A DNA stretch of 46,958 nucleotides from contig JBFFWQ010000038.1 of NCBI GenBank assembly GCA_041570195.1, forward strand, positions 1 to 46,958, in the 5' to 3' direction. Below the pieces are notes generated by a model. That model was not told the DNA's origin. It searched no databases and saw only the letters and a program-made list of their open reading frames with translations. This stretch comes from UBA11865 sp041570195 (lineage in GTDB: Bacteria; Chloroflexota; Anaerolineae; Promineifilales; Promineifilaceae). This document shows positions 1 through 8,239 of the stretch, one piece after another. Position numbers and translations under genes: made by a program. The stretch's first letter is position 1; the number at the start of each line of letters is the position of its first letter.

Positions 1-1559
1 AAGCCTTGTTCGGCTTGTTCGACGGCGACGGTCAGGGCGCTGGCTTTGTTCAGGCATTCTTGATATTCGCTGGTCGGATCGCTGTCGGCGACGATGCCGG
101 CGCCGGCCTGGACGTAAATCGTGTCGCCTTGCATCAACATGGTCCGGATGGCGATGCAGGTATCCATGCTGCCGTCATGGCTGAAGTAGCCGACCGCGCC
201 AGCGTAAACGCCGCGCCGCTCGCCTTCCAGTTCCTCGATGATCTCCATGGCCCGCACCTTGGGCGCGCCGCTCACAGTGCCGGCCGGGAAGGTGGCCCGC
301 ATCAAGTCAAAGGCGTCCAGCCCCGGCCGCATCCGGCCCTCGACGTGGCTGACGATGTGCATCACGTGACTATAGCGTTCGACGACCATCAAGTCGCGCA
401 CCTCAACCGAGCCATATTCGCTGACCCGGCCGATGTCGTTGCGACCCAGGTCGACCAGCATCACGTGCTCGGCGCGCTCCTTCTCGTCGGCCAGTAGATC
501 GGCGGCCAATTCGGCGTCTTCGCTTTCTGATTGGCCGCGCCAGCGCGTGCCGGCGATAGGCCGCACGCTGGCCAGGCCATCCTCCAGCCGCACGTGCATT
601 TCTGGCGAAGCGCCGATCACCTGGAAACCCAGGCGGCCGAAATTGAAGTAAAACATGTACGGCGACGGATTGAGCATGCGCAGGGCGCGATAAATGGCGA
701 AAGGGTGGGCGTCGGTGCGCCGGCTGAGACGCTGGCTAAGCACCACCTGGAAGATATCGCCGGCGGCGATGTACTCCTTGGCCTGGCCGACCATGGCCTC
801 AAATTCCGCCTGCTGCTTATTCGTGGCCAGCGATTCCGGCCCGCGGCCGTTGCCGTCACCCAACCCCAGGCGACGAGGAACGGCCGGCAGCGGCCGCAAT
901 AAGCGTTCACTCACCCGCTCAATGCGCTCCACGGCATCCATATAGGCCAGGGCCCGATCGTCCTCTTCGCCATCCAGGTGAGCATTGGCCAGAATGATCA
1001 GCTGATGCCGGGCGTGGTCAAAGACGACCAGGGTGTCGGCCAGCAAAAAGACGGCGTCGGGCAAATCCAGGGGCGAGACGGCTGTCGCCGGCAGCTTCTC
1101 AAAGAAGCGCACCACGTCGTAGCCCAGGTAGCCCACGGCGCCGCCGCTGAAGCGCGGCAAGCCGGGCACATCGGCCGGCGTGAAACGGCTCATCTCCGCC
1201 TTGAGAACGTCCAGAATATCCTCGCCTTCGTCTAGCAGCCGCTCTTCTATTTCAGCCTGGTGATCAGCCGGATCGCCGTTGATGGACACCTGTCGGCCGG
1301 TCAAGGAAACCATGCCCCGCGGGTCCACGCCGACGAATGAATAGCGGCCGACCTGCTCACCGCCCTCGACCGACTCAAGCAGGAAAGACGGTCCCAGACT
1401 GTCCATCAACTTTATGTAAACCGTTACCGGCGTTTCCAGGTCGGCGGGAAACACCCGGTAGACCGGTATCAAATTGGCCTCGCCGGCCGCCAATTCCCGA
1501 AACTCAGCCAAATCCGGCTGATAAACCGTCCTCTGTCTCTGCCTCTGTACACTAACCAT
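1..1559 (-). CDS. trpE: Anthranilate synthase component I, 3' end cut by window
   Basis: Converts chorismate, with ammonia from the TrpG glutaminase, to anthranilate, the first step of tryptophan synthesis in the cytoplasm. I translated the reverse strand: one open frame runs from the start to the window edge. The N-terminal allosteric site motif LLES is present, then the chorismate-binding domain with PSPYMFYF, RPIAGTRWRG (family usually PRG, here WRG), DLGRNDIGRV, PAGTVSGAPK and, close to the edge, AGAGIVADSDP and EYQECLNKA. The frame gives about 519 residues, so only a few C-terminal residues are missing. ATG at 1559 is preferred because GGAG lies 8 nt upstream; an in-frame ATG at 1565 would be only 2 nt from that GGAG. 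Expression is controlled by the T-box leader upstream. Partners trpG and trpD are not visible and may lie beyond the left edge. Confidence 0.95.
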   Translation of the reverse strand, partial: MVSVQRQRQRTVYQPDLAEFRELAAGEANLIPVYRVFPADLETPVTVYIKLMDSLGPSFLLESVEGGEQVGRYSFVGVDPRGMVSLTGRQVSINGDPADHQAEIEERLLDEGEDILDVLKAEMSRFTPADVPGLPRFSGGAVGYLGYDVVRFFEKLPATAVSPLDLPDAVFLLADTLVVFDHARHQLIILANAHLDGEEDDRALAYMDAVERIERVSERLLRPLPAVPRRLGLGDGNGRGPESLATNKQQAEFEAMVGQAKEYIAAGDIFQVVLSQRLSRRTDAHPFAIYRALRMLNPSPYMFYFNFGRLGFQVIGASPEMHVRLEDGLASVRPIAGTRWRGQSESEDAELAADLLADEKERAEHVMLVDLGRNDIGRVSEYGSVEVRDLMVVERYSHVMHIVSHVEGRMRPGLDAFDLMRATFPAGTVSGAPKVRAMEIIEELEGERRGVYAGAVGYFSHDGSMDTCIAIRTMLMQGDTIYVQAGAGIVADSDPTSEYQECLNKASALTVAVEQAEQG

Positions 1560-1611
1560 CACCATAACTCCATTCTCTGACCACTGGCCACCGACCGCCG
1601 TCCACTGATCA

Positions 1612-1992
1612 CAAAACGCCCTCGTCTCTGAGGGCCAGTCGAATGCTTGGCCTCCAGGGACGAGAGCGTCATATCTCCCGCGGTGCCACCCTGCTTAGGC
1701 TGCTCCAGTAAACAAAAACGCGCTTGTGATGGCGCGTCAGTCGTGGGAGCCAGCCTCACTTGATTCAGTCCAGATAGCGACTAGCAAAGCGCTAGTCCGT
1801 TCGAGACCTATGCCCTGATAACGGTGGCACCTCCGGCCCGGGCTATTAGCATCTAACAAATCATTCGCCTCGGGCGACTCCTCGGTCCATTCCTCTTCTG
1901 CGCTGACATTGGCTTCGCAGCATCCTGGCCAACTCTCTCCGACCCGCTCTGAAGAGTACTACTCCGGTTCACAGTCGTTCAGTTATTAACCT
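1612..1992 (-). ncRNA. Tryptophan-specific T-box riboswitch leader of trpE
   Basis: A transcribed leader that senses uncharged tRNA-Trp and lets transcription into trpE continue when tryptophan is scarce. On the minus strand the T-box core AGGGTGGCACCGCG lies at 1692-1679, nearly identical to the family consensus AGGGTGGNACCGCG. About 195 nt before it, in the Stem I part, GAATGGA at 1892-1886 holds a UGG codon at 1889-1887 with the GAA before it and the A after it, as expected for a specifier loop; an AGTA on the 5' side fits the opposing loop strand. The core is followed directly by an intrinsic terminator. Leader limits are estimated from the promoter and terminator. The family and mechanism are known; the Trp specificity is read from the sequence. 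Confidence 0.92.
1613..1668 (-). terminator. Regulated intrinsic terminator of the trpE T-box
   Basis: On the minus strand CGCTCTCGTC (1668-1659) pairs over 10 bp (one G-U) with GACGAGGGCG (1626-1617), and an inner GGCC/GGCC pair extends the stem. The right arm is followed immediately by TTTTG. It lies just after the T-box core and about 55 nt before the trpE start, the expected place for the terminator that competes with the tRNA-stabilised antiterminator. Confidence 0.85.
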
Positions 1993-1998
1993 GGTACC

Positions 1999-2027
1999 AT
2001 GGTAGCATGGGCTTAGGAGAGTGTCAA
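1999..2027 (-). promoter_or_regulatory. Sigma-70-type promoter for the trpE leader
   Basis: Minus strand: TTGACA (2027-2022), a 17-bp spacer, then TACCAT (2004-1999). A start near 1992 would give a leader of about 430 nt that contains the complete T-box. Confidence 0.75.
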
Positions 2028-2280
2028 GACATACGCAGGTGGGCAGGTGGGAGGTAGGCGTCGCTATTGGTGACACTTCTCTGGGATGACCTGGCCCGTG
2101 CATTTGGGCCCACTCTGGCCATCAACAGAAATGACGCACAACCGCAGGTAGGCAAGTGGCGGGTGACGAGTTGTAGAAGTCGAGGACAGGTGCCGCCGTA
2201 TGGGCGTGCGGCGCTGCGGAGCTTGTGGTCTTGGCCAACAGCGCCCGGCCGAGGGGGCGCCGTTCCTGCGCGCTGGCGGA

Positions 2281-2475
2281 TCAGGCTGGGATTGATTCGT
2301 GATAATAGTCGTATTCGTCTTCGTACTGCGTTTCCGACTCATAAGAATCTGAATAGTCAGACCATTCAAGTTCCTGGCTGGTCTGGCTAGAGAGAGCGCA
2401 AGCGGCGACGACGACAAGCGAGACGAAGAAGGAAAGGGCGAAGAAAGCTCCAACTGCTATTACGATGATATTCAT
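2281..2475 (-). CDS. Small single-pass membrane protein with acidic, Tyr-rich tail
   Basis: A 64-residue protein I do not recognise. Residues 3-27 are strongly hydrophobic (one membrane helix), and the rest is acidic and tyrosine-rich, with motifs such as SDYSDSYESE and EDEYDYY. ATG at 2475 is chosen because it starts directly before the hydrophobic segment; the frame is open further upstream to 2577, but that extension is basic and Cys-containing and looks non-coding. GAGAG lies about 8 nt before the start. No neighbour suggests a function. The clear split between membrane helix and charged tail argues for a real gene, but composition alone could mislead. Confidence 0.5.
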   Translation of the reverse strand: MNIIVIAVGAFFALSFFVSLVVVAACALSSQTSQELEWSDYSDSYESETQYEDEYDYYHESIPA

Positions 2476-2969
2476 ACTATTACTCTCATTCCTTTTTGCT
2501 GCGATGCAAGTTCGGTACGATGTTAGGCCTGCGAACAATATGCATTTATCATGCCTTATAGACCGGGTGCATGTCATCAGTACTTTGTGACCAAGTATGC
2601 AATTTAAAGTAGTTCTTTAGAACCAGTATTAATTAAGTGGGGTTGTACTCTGTGAAATTGGGTGCTGTTGCCAAGGCTCCGGGTGTTTGGGTTGGAGTTC
2701 AGAACGGATAGGAGGAGATGAGGGGAACTGACTGGGCGAAGCGGCGGGAACTGTGAGGAATCCATTGCTCCAGTGGGGATCAGGGGCATCCGGGGCGGCC
2801 GTTTCGCGAGCGGGGAGTCGGCACTTGGTCACATCAAAGAATTAGTAGCCGTAGGGTACTCTGACTAAAAGGGCATTGCGGTTCGGCCGCTCGCCAATAC
2901 AATGATGGCAATTCAGCAAGTCTCGTCGGCGCCTGTACCAAGAATGGGTTGGGGACATCAGGATAATTC
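2476..2969. other. Intergenic region without recognised gene
   Basis: About 490 bp between divergent genes. It is less GC-rich at 2560-2660 and purine-rich at 2690-2790. I see no convincing reading frame, RNA or repeat. It should hold the promoters of the small membrane protein and the protease; AGGA 8 nt before the protease start is the only clear signal. Confidence 0.5.
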
Positions 2970-5360
2970 ATGCAAAGACGTATTCCTATTTTAGTATTGT
3001 TGATGGTGGCGGTGACGGTTGGCGTGAGCGGCCGGGCAAACGCCGGCCTGGAACAGCCGGGGCCATTTCAGTTAGATCCGGCCGCCCGGCCGACCCGGCA
3101 GATCATAATCAAGTTCAACGACCTGGCGGCCGACTCGGCGATGCAGTCAGGCGCCGAGGCAACGGTCCTGGATCAGCTGAGCCTGGCGGCCGGCGAAGAA
3201 CTGGCCTACGTGCGGCCCATGTCCGGCGGCGCCCATGTCCTGGCTCTGCCCGACTACCAATCGCCGGACGATGTGGCGGCCATCAGCGCCCGGCTGACCG
3301 AACTGGCCGATGTCGACTATGCCGAACCCGATCTGGTCAGGGGCATTGGACGGGGGACGGTGCTGACGCCCGCCGTGACCGAACTCAACCCAAACGATAC
3401 GCGTTTTGGCGACCAGTGGCATTATAAGCACGTCCCGGGCACGGCCGAGGGGATCAATTTGCCGCCGGCCTGGGCCATCACCACCGGCTCGTCGTCGACG
3501 GTCGTGGCTGTGGTCGATACCGGCATCCTCAGTCACGCCGACCTGGCCGGCAGAATCGCGCCCGGCTACGACTTCATCACCAGCCCTACCACCGCCAACG
3601 ACGGCGGCGGCCGTGACGGCGATGCCTCCGATCCCGGCGATTGGATCGCGGCCAACGAATGTGGCTTCACCCACAGTGCCAGAAACAGTTCCTGGCACGG
3701 CACGCACGTGGCCGGCACCATTGGCGCCGCCACTAATAACAGCCTGGGCGTGAGCGGCGTCAATTGGCAGACCAAGATCCTGCCTGTTCGCGTGCTGGGC
3801 AAATGCGGCGGCCTAACATCCGATATCGTAGACGGGATACGGTGGGCGGCCGGCCTCCACGTTCCCGGCGCGCCGGCCAATAAGAATCCGGCCGACGTTA
3901 TCAACTTGAGCCTTGGCGGTTCGGGCCCATGTATGGCCAGCGAGAAAGCGGCCTTCGCCGACGTAAAGGCCGCCGGGACGACGGTCGTCATCGCTGCCGG
4001 AAATAGCGCCAGTGATGCCGTGAACTATAGTCCGGCAAACTGCGAAAATACGATCACCGTGGCGGCCACTGATCGCGGCGGCGACCGGGCCTACTACAGC
4101 AATTTCGGCAATATCGTCGAAGTAAGCGCGCCGGGCGGCGAAACGAACAGCCAGGCTGGCAACGGCGTGCTGTCTACCTGGAATACAGGCGCAACCGCGC
4201 CGGCCAGCGACAGCTACGTTTTCTACCAGGGTACAAGCATGGCTGCGCCGCATGTCGCTGGATTAGTTTCGCTGATGATTGCTCGAGATCCGACATTGAC
4301 CCCGAACGAGATTGTTAGCACGCTGCAAAACACGGCCCGGGCTTTCCCGGCCGGCAGCGACTGCAATACCAGCAGGTGTGGCGCCGGCATCGTCGACGCC
4401 CAACGCGCGATTAACCCCATTGACCCGGTGATCTACGGCAACCAGGTTTATCTGCCATCGGTAGTGACGCCGTCTGTGGCGCCAGAGATCTCTTTTGGCT
4501 CGGCGACATATAACGTGGTCGAGAGCGGCGGCAACGTTTCGCTGACGATCAGTCTAAACGGCCCTACCAATCAGACGGTAAGCGTCGAGTACACAACCGG
4601 CAACCTATCGGCCGCAGCCGGCAGCGACTACGTGGCCAAAAGCGCAAAAGTGATCTTCAGTCCGGGCCAGGTAAGCAAAAAGGTCAATATCACTATCCTC
4701 GACGACGGCAAGCTGGAAACCCCCGAGAAATTCCTCGTTTACCTGAAGAGACCCCAGGGGGCGGCATTGTCAACGCCCTCAACAGCCACGGTTGTCATCC
4801 ATGATGATGATGTTTCCTCCGACGGTATAGCCAACGGCGACTTCGAGGCCGGTAGCACTGGCTGGACCGAATACTCGTTCCTAAAATTCGATTTGATCCT
4901 CGAACGCGCTGGTCTGCCTATTCCACCTCACAATGGCAACTGGGCCGTGTGGCTAGGCGGGGCCAACGCTGAAGTCGCCTATGTCGAGCAAACAGCTTCA
5001 ATCCCGGCCGGTTCGCCCTACCTGACCTACTGGCACTGGATAAACTCCGAGGACGTCGAGTGCGGCTGGGATCATGGCATCGTCGTCGTCAACGGCAACA
5101 AGATAGCCGACCACTATGATTTGTGTGTCACCCAGGATACCGGGGGCTGGGTCAAATATTCGGCCGACCTTTCGCCCTGGGCCGGTCAAACGGTGGCCGT
5201 GCAGATTCGCATCCAAACCGACAACCTGTACACAAGCAACCTGTTCGTGGATGGCGTGACCTTCACGGCCACTCCGGCGCCGTCAGCGACGACCCAGACC
5301 GGTCCGCAACCAACGCTGTGGAACGGCGGGCCGGCGACCGACGCGACCAGCCGCAAGTGA
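2970..5360 (+). CDS. Secreted S8 (subtilisin-like) serine protease with Calx-beta domain
   Basis: An extracellular endopeptidase of the subtilase family, 796 residues. Domains in order: signal peptide (about 1-25, RR then a hydrophobic core, ANAG cleavage region), inhibitor-I9-like propeptide (about 43-122), catalytic domain (about 160-485), Calx-beta domain (about 503-613, DYVAKSAKVIFSPG then IHDDD), and a C-terminal beta-sandwich resembling carbohydrate-binding modules (about 619-775, starting NGDFEAGSTGW). The catalytic triad is visible: D183 in VVDTGI, H243 in HGTHVAGT, S423 in GTSMAAPH, with oxyanion N345 in AAGN. Three cysteine pairs in the catalytic domain would suit an exported protein. 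AGGA lies 7-8 nt before the ATG. No sorting signal or membrane anchor follows, so the mature enzyme is probably released. Substrate unknown. Confidence 0.93.
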   Translation: MQRRIPILVLLMVAVTVGVSGRANAGLEQPGPFQLDPAARPTRQIIIKFNDLAADSAMQSGAEATVLDQLSLAAGEELAYVRPMSGGAHVLALPDYQSPDDVAAISARLTELADVDYAEPDLVRGIGRGTVLTPAVTELNPNDTRFGDQWHYKHVPGTAEGINLPPAWAITTGSSSTVVAVVDTGILSHADLAGRIAPGYDFITSPTTANDGGGRDGDASDPGDWIAANECGFTHSARNSSWHGTHVAGTIGAATNNSLGVSGVNWQTKILPVRVLGKCGGLTSDIVDGIRWAAGLHVPGAPANKNPADVINLSLGGSGPCMASEKAAFADVKAAGTTVVIAAGNSASDAVNYSPANCENTITVAATDRGGDRAYYSNFGNIVEVSAPGGETNSQAGNGVLSTWNTGATAPASDSYVFYQGTSMAAPHVAGLVSLMIARDPTLTPNEIVSTLQNTARAFPAGSDCNTSRCGAGIVDAQRAINPIDPVIYGNQVYLPSVVTPSVAPEISFGSATYNVVESGGNVSLTISLNGPTNQTVSVEYTTGNLSAAAGSDYVAKSAKVIFSPGQVSKKVNITILDDGKLETPEKFLVYLKRPQGAALSTPSTATVVIHDDDVSSDGIANGDFEAGSTGWTEYSFLKFDLILERAGLPIPPHNGNWAVWLGGANAEVAYVEQTASIPAGSPYLTYWHWINSEDVECGWDHGIVVVNGNKIADHYDLCVTQDTGGWVKYSADLSPWAGQTVAVQIRIQTDNLYTSNLFVDGVTFTATPAPSATTQTGPQPTLWNGGPATDATSRK

Positions 5361-5383
5361 ACTTGACATAAACAAAAAGAGAA

Positions 5384-5423
5384 GCCGGCCGCATACGCTC
5401 GTCAACGGCGTCGAGCGGCCGGC
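5384..5423. repeat. Inverted repeat downstream of the protease gene
   Basis: GCCGGCCGC at 5384-5392 and GCGGCCGGC at 5415-5423 form a perfect 9-bp stem with a 22-nt loop. There is no T-run on the plus side; A-rich sequence on the left would be a T-run only for minus-strand transcription. It follows a TTGACATAA motif (5363). It may act as an mRNA 3'-end stabiliser. Confidence 0.4.
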
Positions 5424-5486
5424 CGGCCATTGACGCGGGTGGGGGCCCATGATCTTGGGTAGCTGGCCGTTGACGCCGATCGGTTC

Positions 5487-5515
5487 TTGTGGCGCGGCCG
5501 CTTATCGGATACGAT
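5487..5515 (+). promoter_or_regulatory. Weak candidate promoter for sodA
   Basis: TTGTGG (5487-5492), a 17-bp spacer, then TACGAT (5510-5515), about 50 nt before sodA. Only the spacing and half of each hexamer match, so this is tentative. Confidence 0.3.
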
Positions 5516-5564
5516 TCAAGACCATGAACGATACCCATTCACACGAGTAATTCGGAGGTGAAAT

Positions 5565-6263
5565 ATGGCCTATAAACTACCGGCGCTGCCCTATGAAAAG
5601 AGCGCCCTCGAACCGCACATCGATGCCCGGACCATGGCTTTGCACCATGGCAAGCATCATCAAGCGTATGTGAACAACTTGAACAAGGCCCTGGAAGGGT
5701 ACGAGGAACTGGCCTCCAAGAGCGTCATCTCCCTGCTGGCCAATCTGGGGTTGGTGCCGGAGGAAATACGGACCGCCGTTCGCAACCATGGCGGCGGCCA
5801 TGCCAACCACTCGGCCTTCTGGCTTTCGATGCGCCCCGCTGGCGGCGGCGCTCCATCCGGTCAATTGGCCGAGGCAATTGACGCCGACTTTGGCTCCTTT
5901 GAGACCTTCCAGGATCAATTTAGTACCGCCGCCGCGACGCTATTCGGGGTGGGATGGGCCTGGCTGTGCATGGATAACAAGGGCCAACTACGAATCACGA
6001 CCACCTACAATCAAGACAATCCGATATCGTCTGGTCTGGCGCCGCTGCTGGGCCTGGATGTGTGGGAACATGCCTACTATCTGAACTACGAGAACAGGCG
6101 GGCTGACTATGTGGCGGCCTGGTGGAACGTGGTTAACTGGAGCTACGTCTCTGGCGCCTATGGGGCGGCCAAGATCGAACTTGGCCTGACCCAGATGGCG
6201 GCCTGGGCGGAATCAACCTGGAACAAGTTTACTGATAGCCTGCTTGGTCCTAAGGAGGAGTAG
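5565..6263 (+). CDS. sodA: Superoxide dismutase, Mn-type
   Basis: Dismutates superoxide to peroxide and oxygen in the cytoplasm; 232 residues, typical with a slightly long C-terminus. The N-terminal helical hairpin carries ligand H27 (ALHHGKHH), the second ligand is H82 in GGGHANH, and the C-terminal domain carries D165 and H169 in DVWEHAYY. A glycine before the second histidine (GGGHANH) together with a glutamine in YNQDNP favours the manganese form over the iron form. AGGAGG-like GGAGG sits 7 nt before the ATG. The gene ends 8 nt before the RNB exonuclease gene, so the two are probably cotranscribed; the second gene's ribosome site lies inside the sodA 3' end. Confidence 0.95.
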   Translation: MAYKLPALPYEKSALEPHIDARTMALHHGKHHQAYVNNLNKALEGYEELASKSVISLLANLGLVPEEIRTAVRNHGGGHANHSAFWLSMRPAGGGAPSGQLAEAIDADFGSFETFQDQFSTAAATLFGVGWAWLCMDNKGQLRITTTYNQDNPISSGLAPLLGLDVWEHAYYLNYENRRADYVAAWWNVVNWSYVSGAYGAAKIELGLTQMAAWAESTWNKFTDSLLGPKEE

Positions 6264-6271
6264 CGTTCCGG

Positions 6272-8098
6272 ATGGACGTTGACTCGCCGCAGCCCCAGAG
6301 CCTGGTCTTATACAAAAACCGGCCGGCCCGCGTCATGAGAATCGGTCAAAAGAAGATCGAAATCGAGTTGTTCGACGGCCAGATCCTTAGTGTGCGTCCC
6401 AAGGATATACAGCTGCTTCACCCAGGGCCGATAGCCGACCTATCAACCCTGGGCGAGCCGAACGGCGAAGTCAGAACAGCATGGGAGTTGCTTCAGGGCG
6501 AGACAACCAACCTGGCCGAGTTGGCCGACCTGGCCTACGGAGAGTTCACGCCGGCCAGCGCCTGGGCGGTCTGGTCACTGGTGGCCGATGGGCTGTACTT
6601 TGGTGGAACGCCCGACCAGATCGTCGTCCACGATGCGCGGCACGTGGCCGCCGAAACGGCCGCCCGCCAGGCCAGGGCCGACCAGCAAGCGGCCTGGTCG
6701 GCCTTCCTGGAACGAATGGCAGACGGCCGCTATCTGCCCGAGGATGAGCCGTACCTGGCCGAAATCGTCGAATTGGCCAATGGCCGGCGCGAACGAAGCC
6801 GGGTACTGGCCGCTCTCGGCCAGGCTGAGAGCCCTGAGAACGCCCATGCCGTGCTGTTGGAGCTGGGCTATTGCGATGGCACTTTTAATCCCTATCCGGC
6901 ACGGGCTGGATTGGATTGGGGCGAGCCGGCGGCAACGGTCGAACGGCTGGACGACGAGCCCAGGCGCGACCTGACGCACCTGGCCGCCCTGGCCATCGAC
7001 GATGCCGGCAGCCGCGACCCCGACGACGCCCTGAGCCTCGACGGCCACCGACTATGGGTCCATATCGCCGATGTGGGCGCGCTGGTGGCGCCGGATAGTC
7101 AGGCCGACCTGGAGGCCAGGGAGCGGGCCACCAATCTGTACTTGCCCGAGGGCACGGTCATGATGCTGCCGGCCGAGGCGACGCGCGTGCTCGGTTTGGG
7201 CCTGGCCGAGGTCTCGCCGGCCCTGTCTCTTGGCCTGGATATTGACGCCTATGGCCAGATCGAGGGCGTAGAGATCACGCCTAGCCTGGTCAAGGTCACC
7301 CGGATGACCTATGAAGAAGCCGACGAGCATTTAAACGAGCCATTGCTGGCCGGGCTCGACCGGCTGGCCCGGATCTTCGAGGAGCGCCGGCAACAGAATG
7401 GCGCTATCAACATCACCCTGCCGGAAGTGCGGATTTGGCTTGAGGACGGCCGGGTACACGTCAGGTCGCTGCCCAAATCGCGCAGCCGGGACATCGTTCG
7501 TGACGCGATGCTGATGGCCGGCGAGGCGGTCGGCCGTTACGCCATGCAGCACGACATACCGATTCCCTTTACCGGCCAAGAGCAACCGTCCGACGACTTG
7601 CCGCCGGCCACGACGCTATCCGAGATGTTTACTTTGCGGCGAACGATGCGCGCCAGCCAGGCGTCCAGCACGCCAGCCGCCCATGCCGGCCTGGGCATGG
7701 AGATATACGTCCAGGCCACCAGCCCTTTGCGCCGCTACCTGGACCTGGTTGTCCACCAACAATTGCGGGCTCACCTGAACGACCGACCACTGCTAGACTC
7801 CCAGGCGGTGATGGAGCGGGTTGGCGCGGCCGAGGCCATTACCGGCGGGGCGCGCTGGGCCGAGCGCCGTTCGAGTACCCACTGGACGCTGGTCTACCTG
7901 CAGCAGAATCCGGATTGGTCAGGCGAGGGCGTCGTGGTCGACCGGCGCGGCCGGCGCAGCGTCGTACTGCTGCCCGACTTAGCCCTGGAAAGTCAGCTGT
8001 TTTTGCGACGCGAGACGCCCATGGACGGCAAGGTGCAACTGGCCATTGATGAGGTCGATCTACCGCACCTGGAGGCCCACTTTCGCCTGGCCGGCTGA
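6272..8098 (+). CDS. RNB-domain (RNase II/R family) 3'-5' exoribonuclease
   Basis: Predicted to degrade RNA processively from the 3' end. Of 608 residues, about 1-50 form a small N-terminal beta domain, 65-230 a helical region, and about 234-520 the catalytic RNB domain. The metal-binding motif is IDDAGSRDPDDAL with D243, D249, D251 and D252; a second family signature is TSPLRRYLDL. A C-terminal S1-like segment (about 550-600) follows. It lacks the paired cold-shock domains of RNase R and is closer in layout to the RNB proteins of cyanobacteria and plastids. It follows sodA by 8 nt. Coupling an RNase with SOD may point to oxidative-stress RNA turnover, but that is only inference. Confidence 0.88.
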   Translation: MDVDSPQPQSLVLYKNRPARVMRIGQKKIEIELFDGQILSVRPKDIQLLHPGPIADLSTLGEPNGEVRTAWELLQGETTNLAELADLAYGEFTPASAWAVWSLVADGLYFGGTPDQIVVHDARHVAAETAARQARADQQAAWSAFLERMADGRYLPEDEPYLAEIVELANGRRERSRVLAALGQAESPENAHAVLLELGYCDGTFNPYPARAGLDWGEPAATVERLDDEPRRDLTHLAALAIDDAGSRDPDDALSLDGHRLWVHIADVGALVAPDSQADLEARERATNLYLPEGTVMMLPAEATRVLGLGLAEVSPALSLGLDIDAYGQIEGVEITPSLVKVTRMTYEEADEHLNEPLLAGLDRLARIFEERRQQNGAINITLPEVRIWLEDGRVHVRSLPKSRSRDIVRDAMLMAGEAVGRYAMQHDIPIPFTGQEQPSDDLPPATTLSEMFTLRRTMRASQASSTPAAHAGLGMEIYVQATSPLRRYLDLVVHQQLRAHLNDRPLLDSQAVMERVGAAEAITGGARWAERRSSTHWTLVYLQQNPDWSGEGVVVDRRGRRSVVLLPDLALESQLFLRRETPMDGKVQLAIDEVDLPHLEAHFRLAG

Positions 8099-8181
8099 TT
8101 CACCCGCCGGGCAGCGCCAGGATCGTTGCTCAGTTAGCGGCGTTTAGCAAACCGCGAGGCAGATGGCAACCCCTATGTAGC

Positions 8182-8198
8182 GCGGGATGGCATCCCGC
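8182..8198. repeat. Short perfect palindrome
   Basis: GCGGGATG and CATCCCGC (8 bp each) separated by one base, within the short gap between the RNB gene and the Mut7-C gene. It can form a tight hairpin but has no T-run after it. It resembles small dispersed palindromes seen in many bacterial genomes. Confidence 0.5.
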
Positions 8199-8239
8199 AC
8201 AGGTTTGACAATCCGGGCTACGGGGCGACCGTCCGAACA

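Noticed and set aside
6..902. Plus-strand open frames over the trpE region
   Set aside because: They are shadows of trpE on the minus strand, whose translation shows the full set of anthranilate synthase motifs.
1559..1759. 66-codon leader peptide frame before trpE
   Set aside because: It runs through the T-box core and terminator, which already explain the regulation; no run of Trp codons is present.
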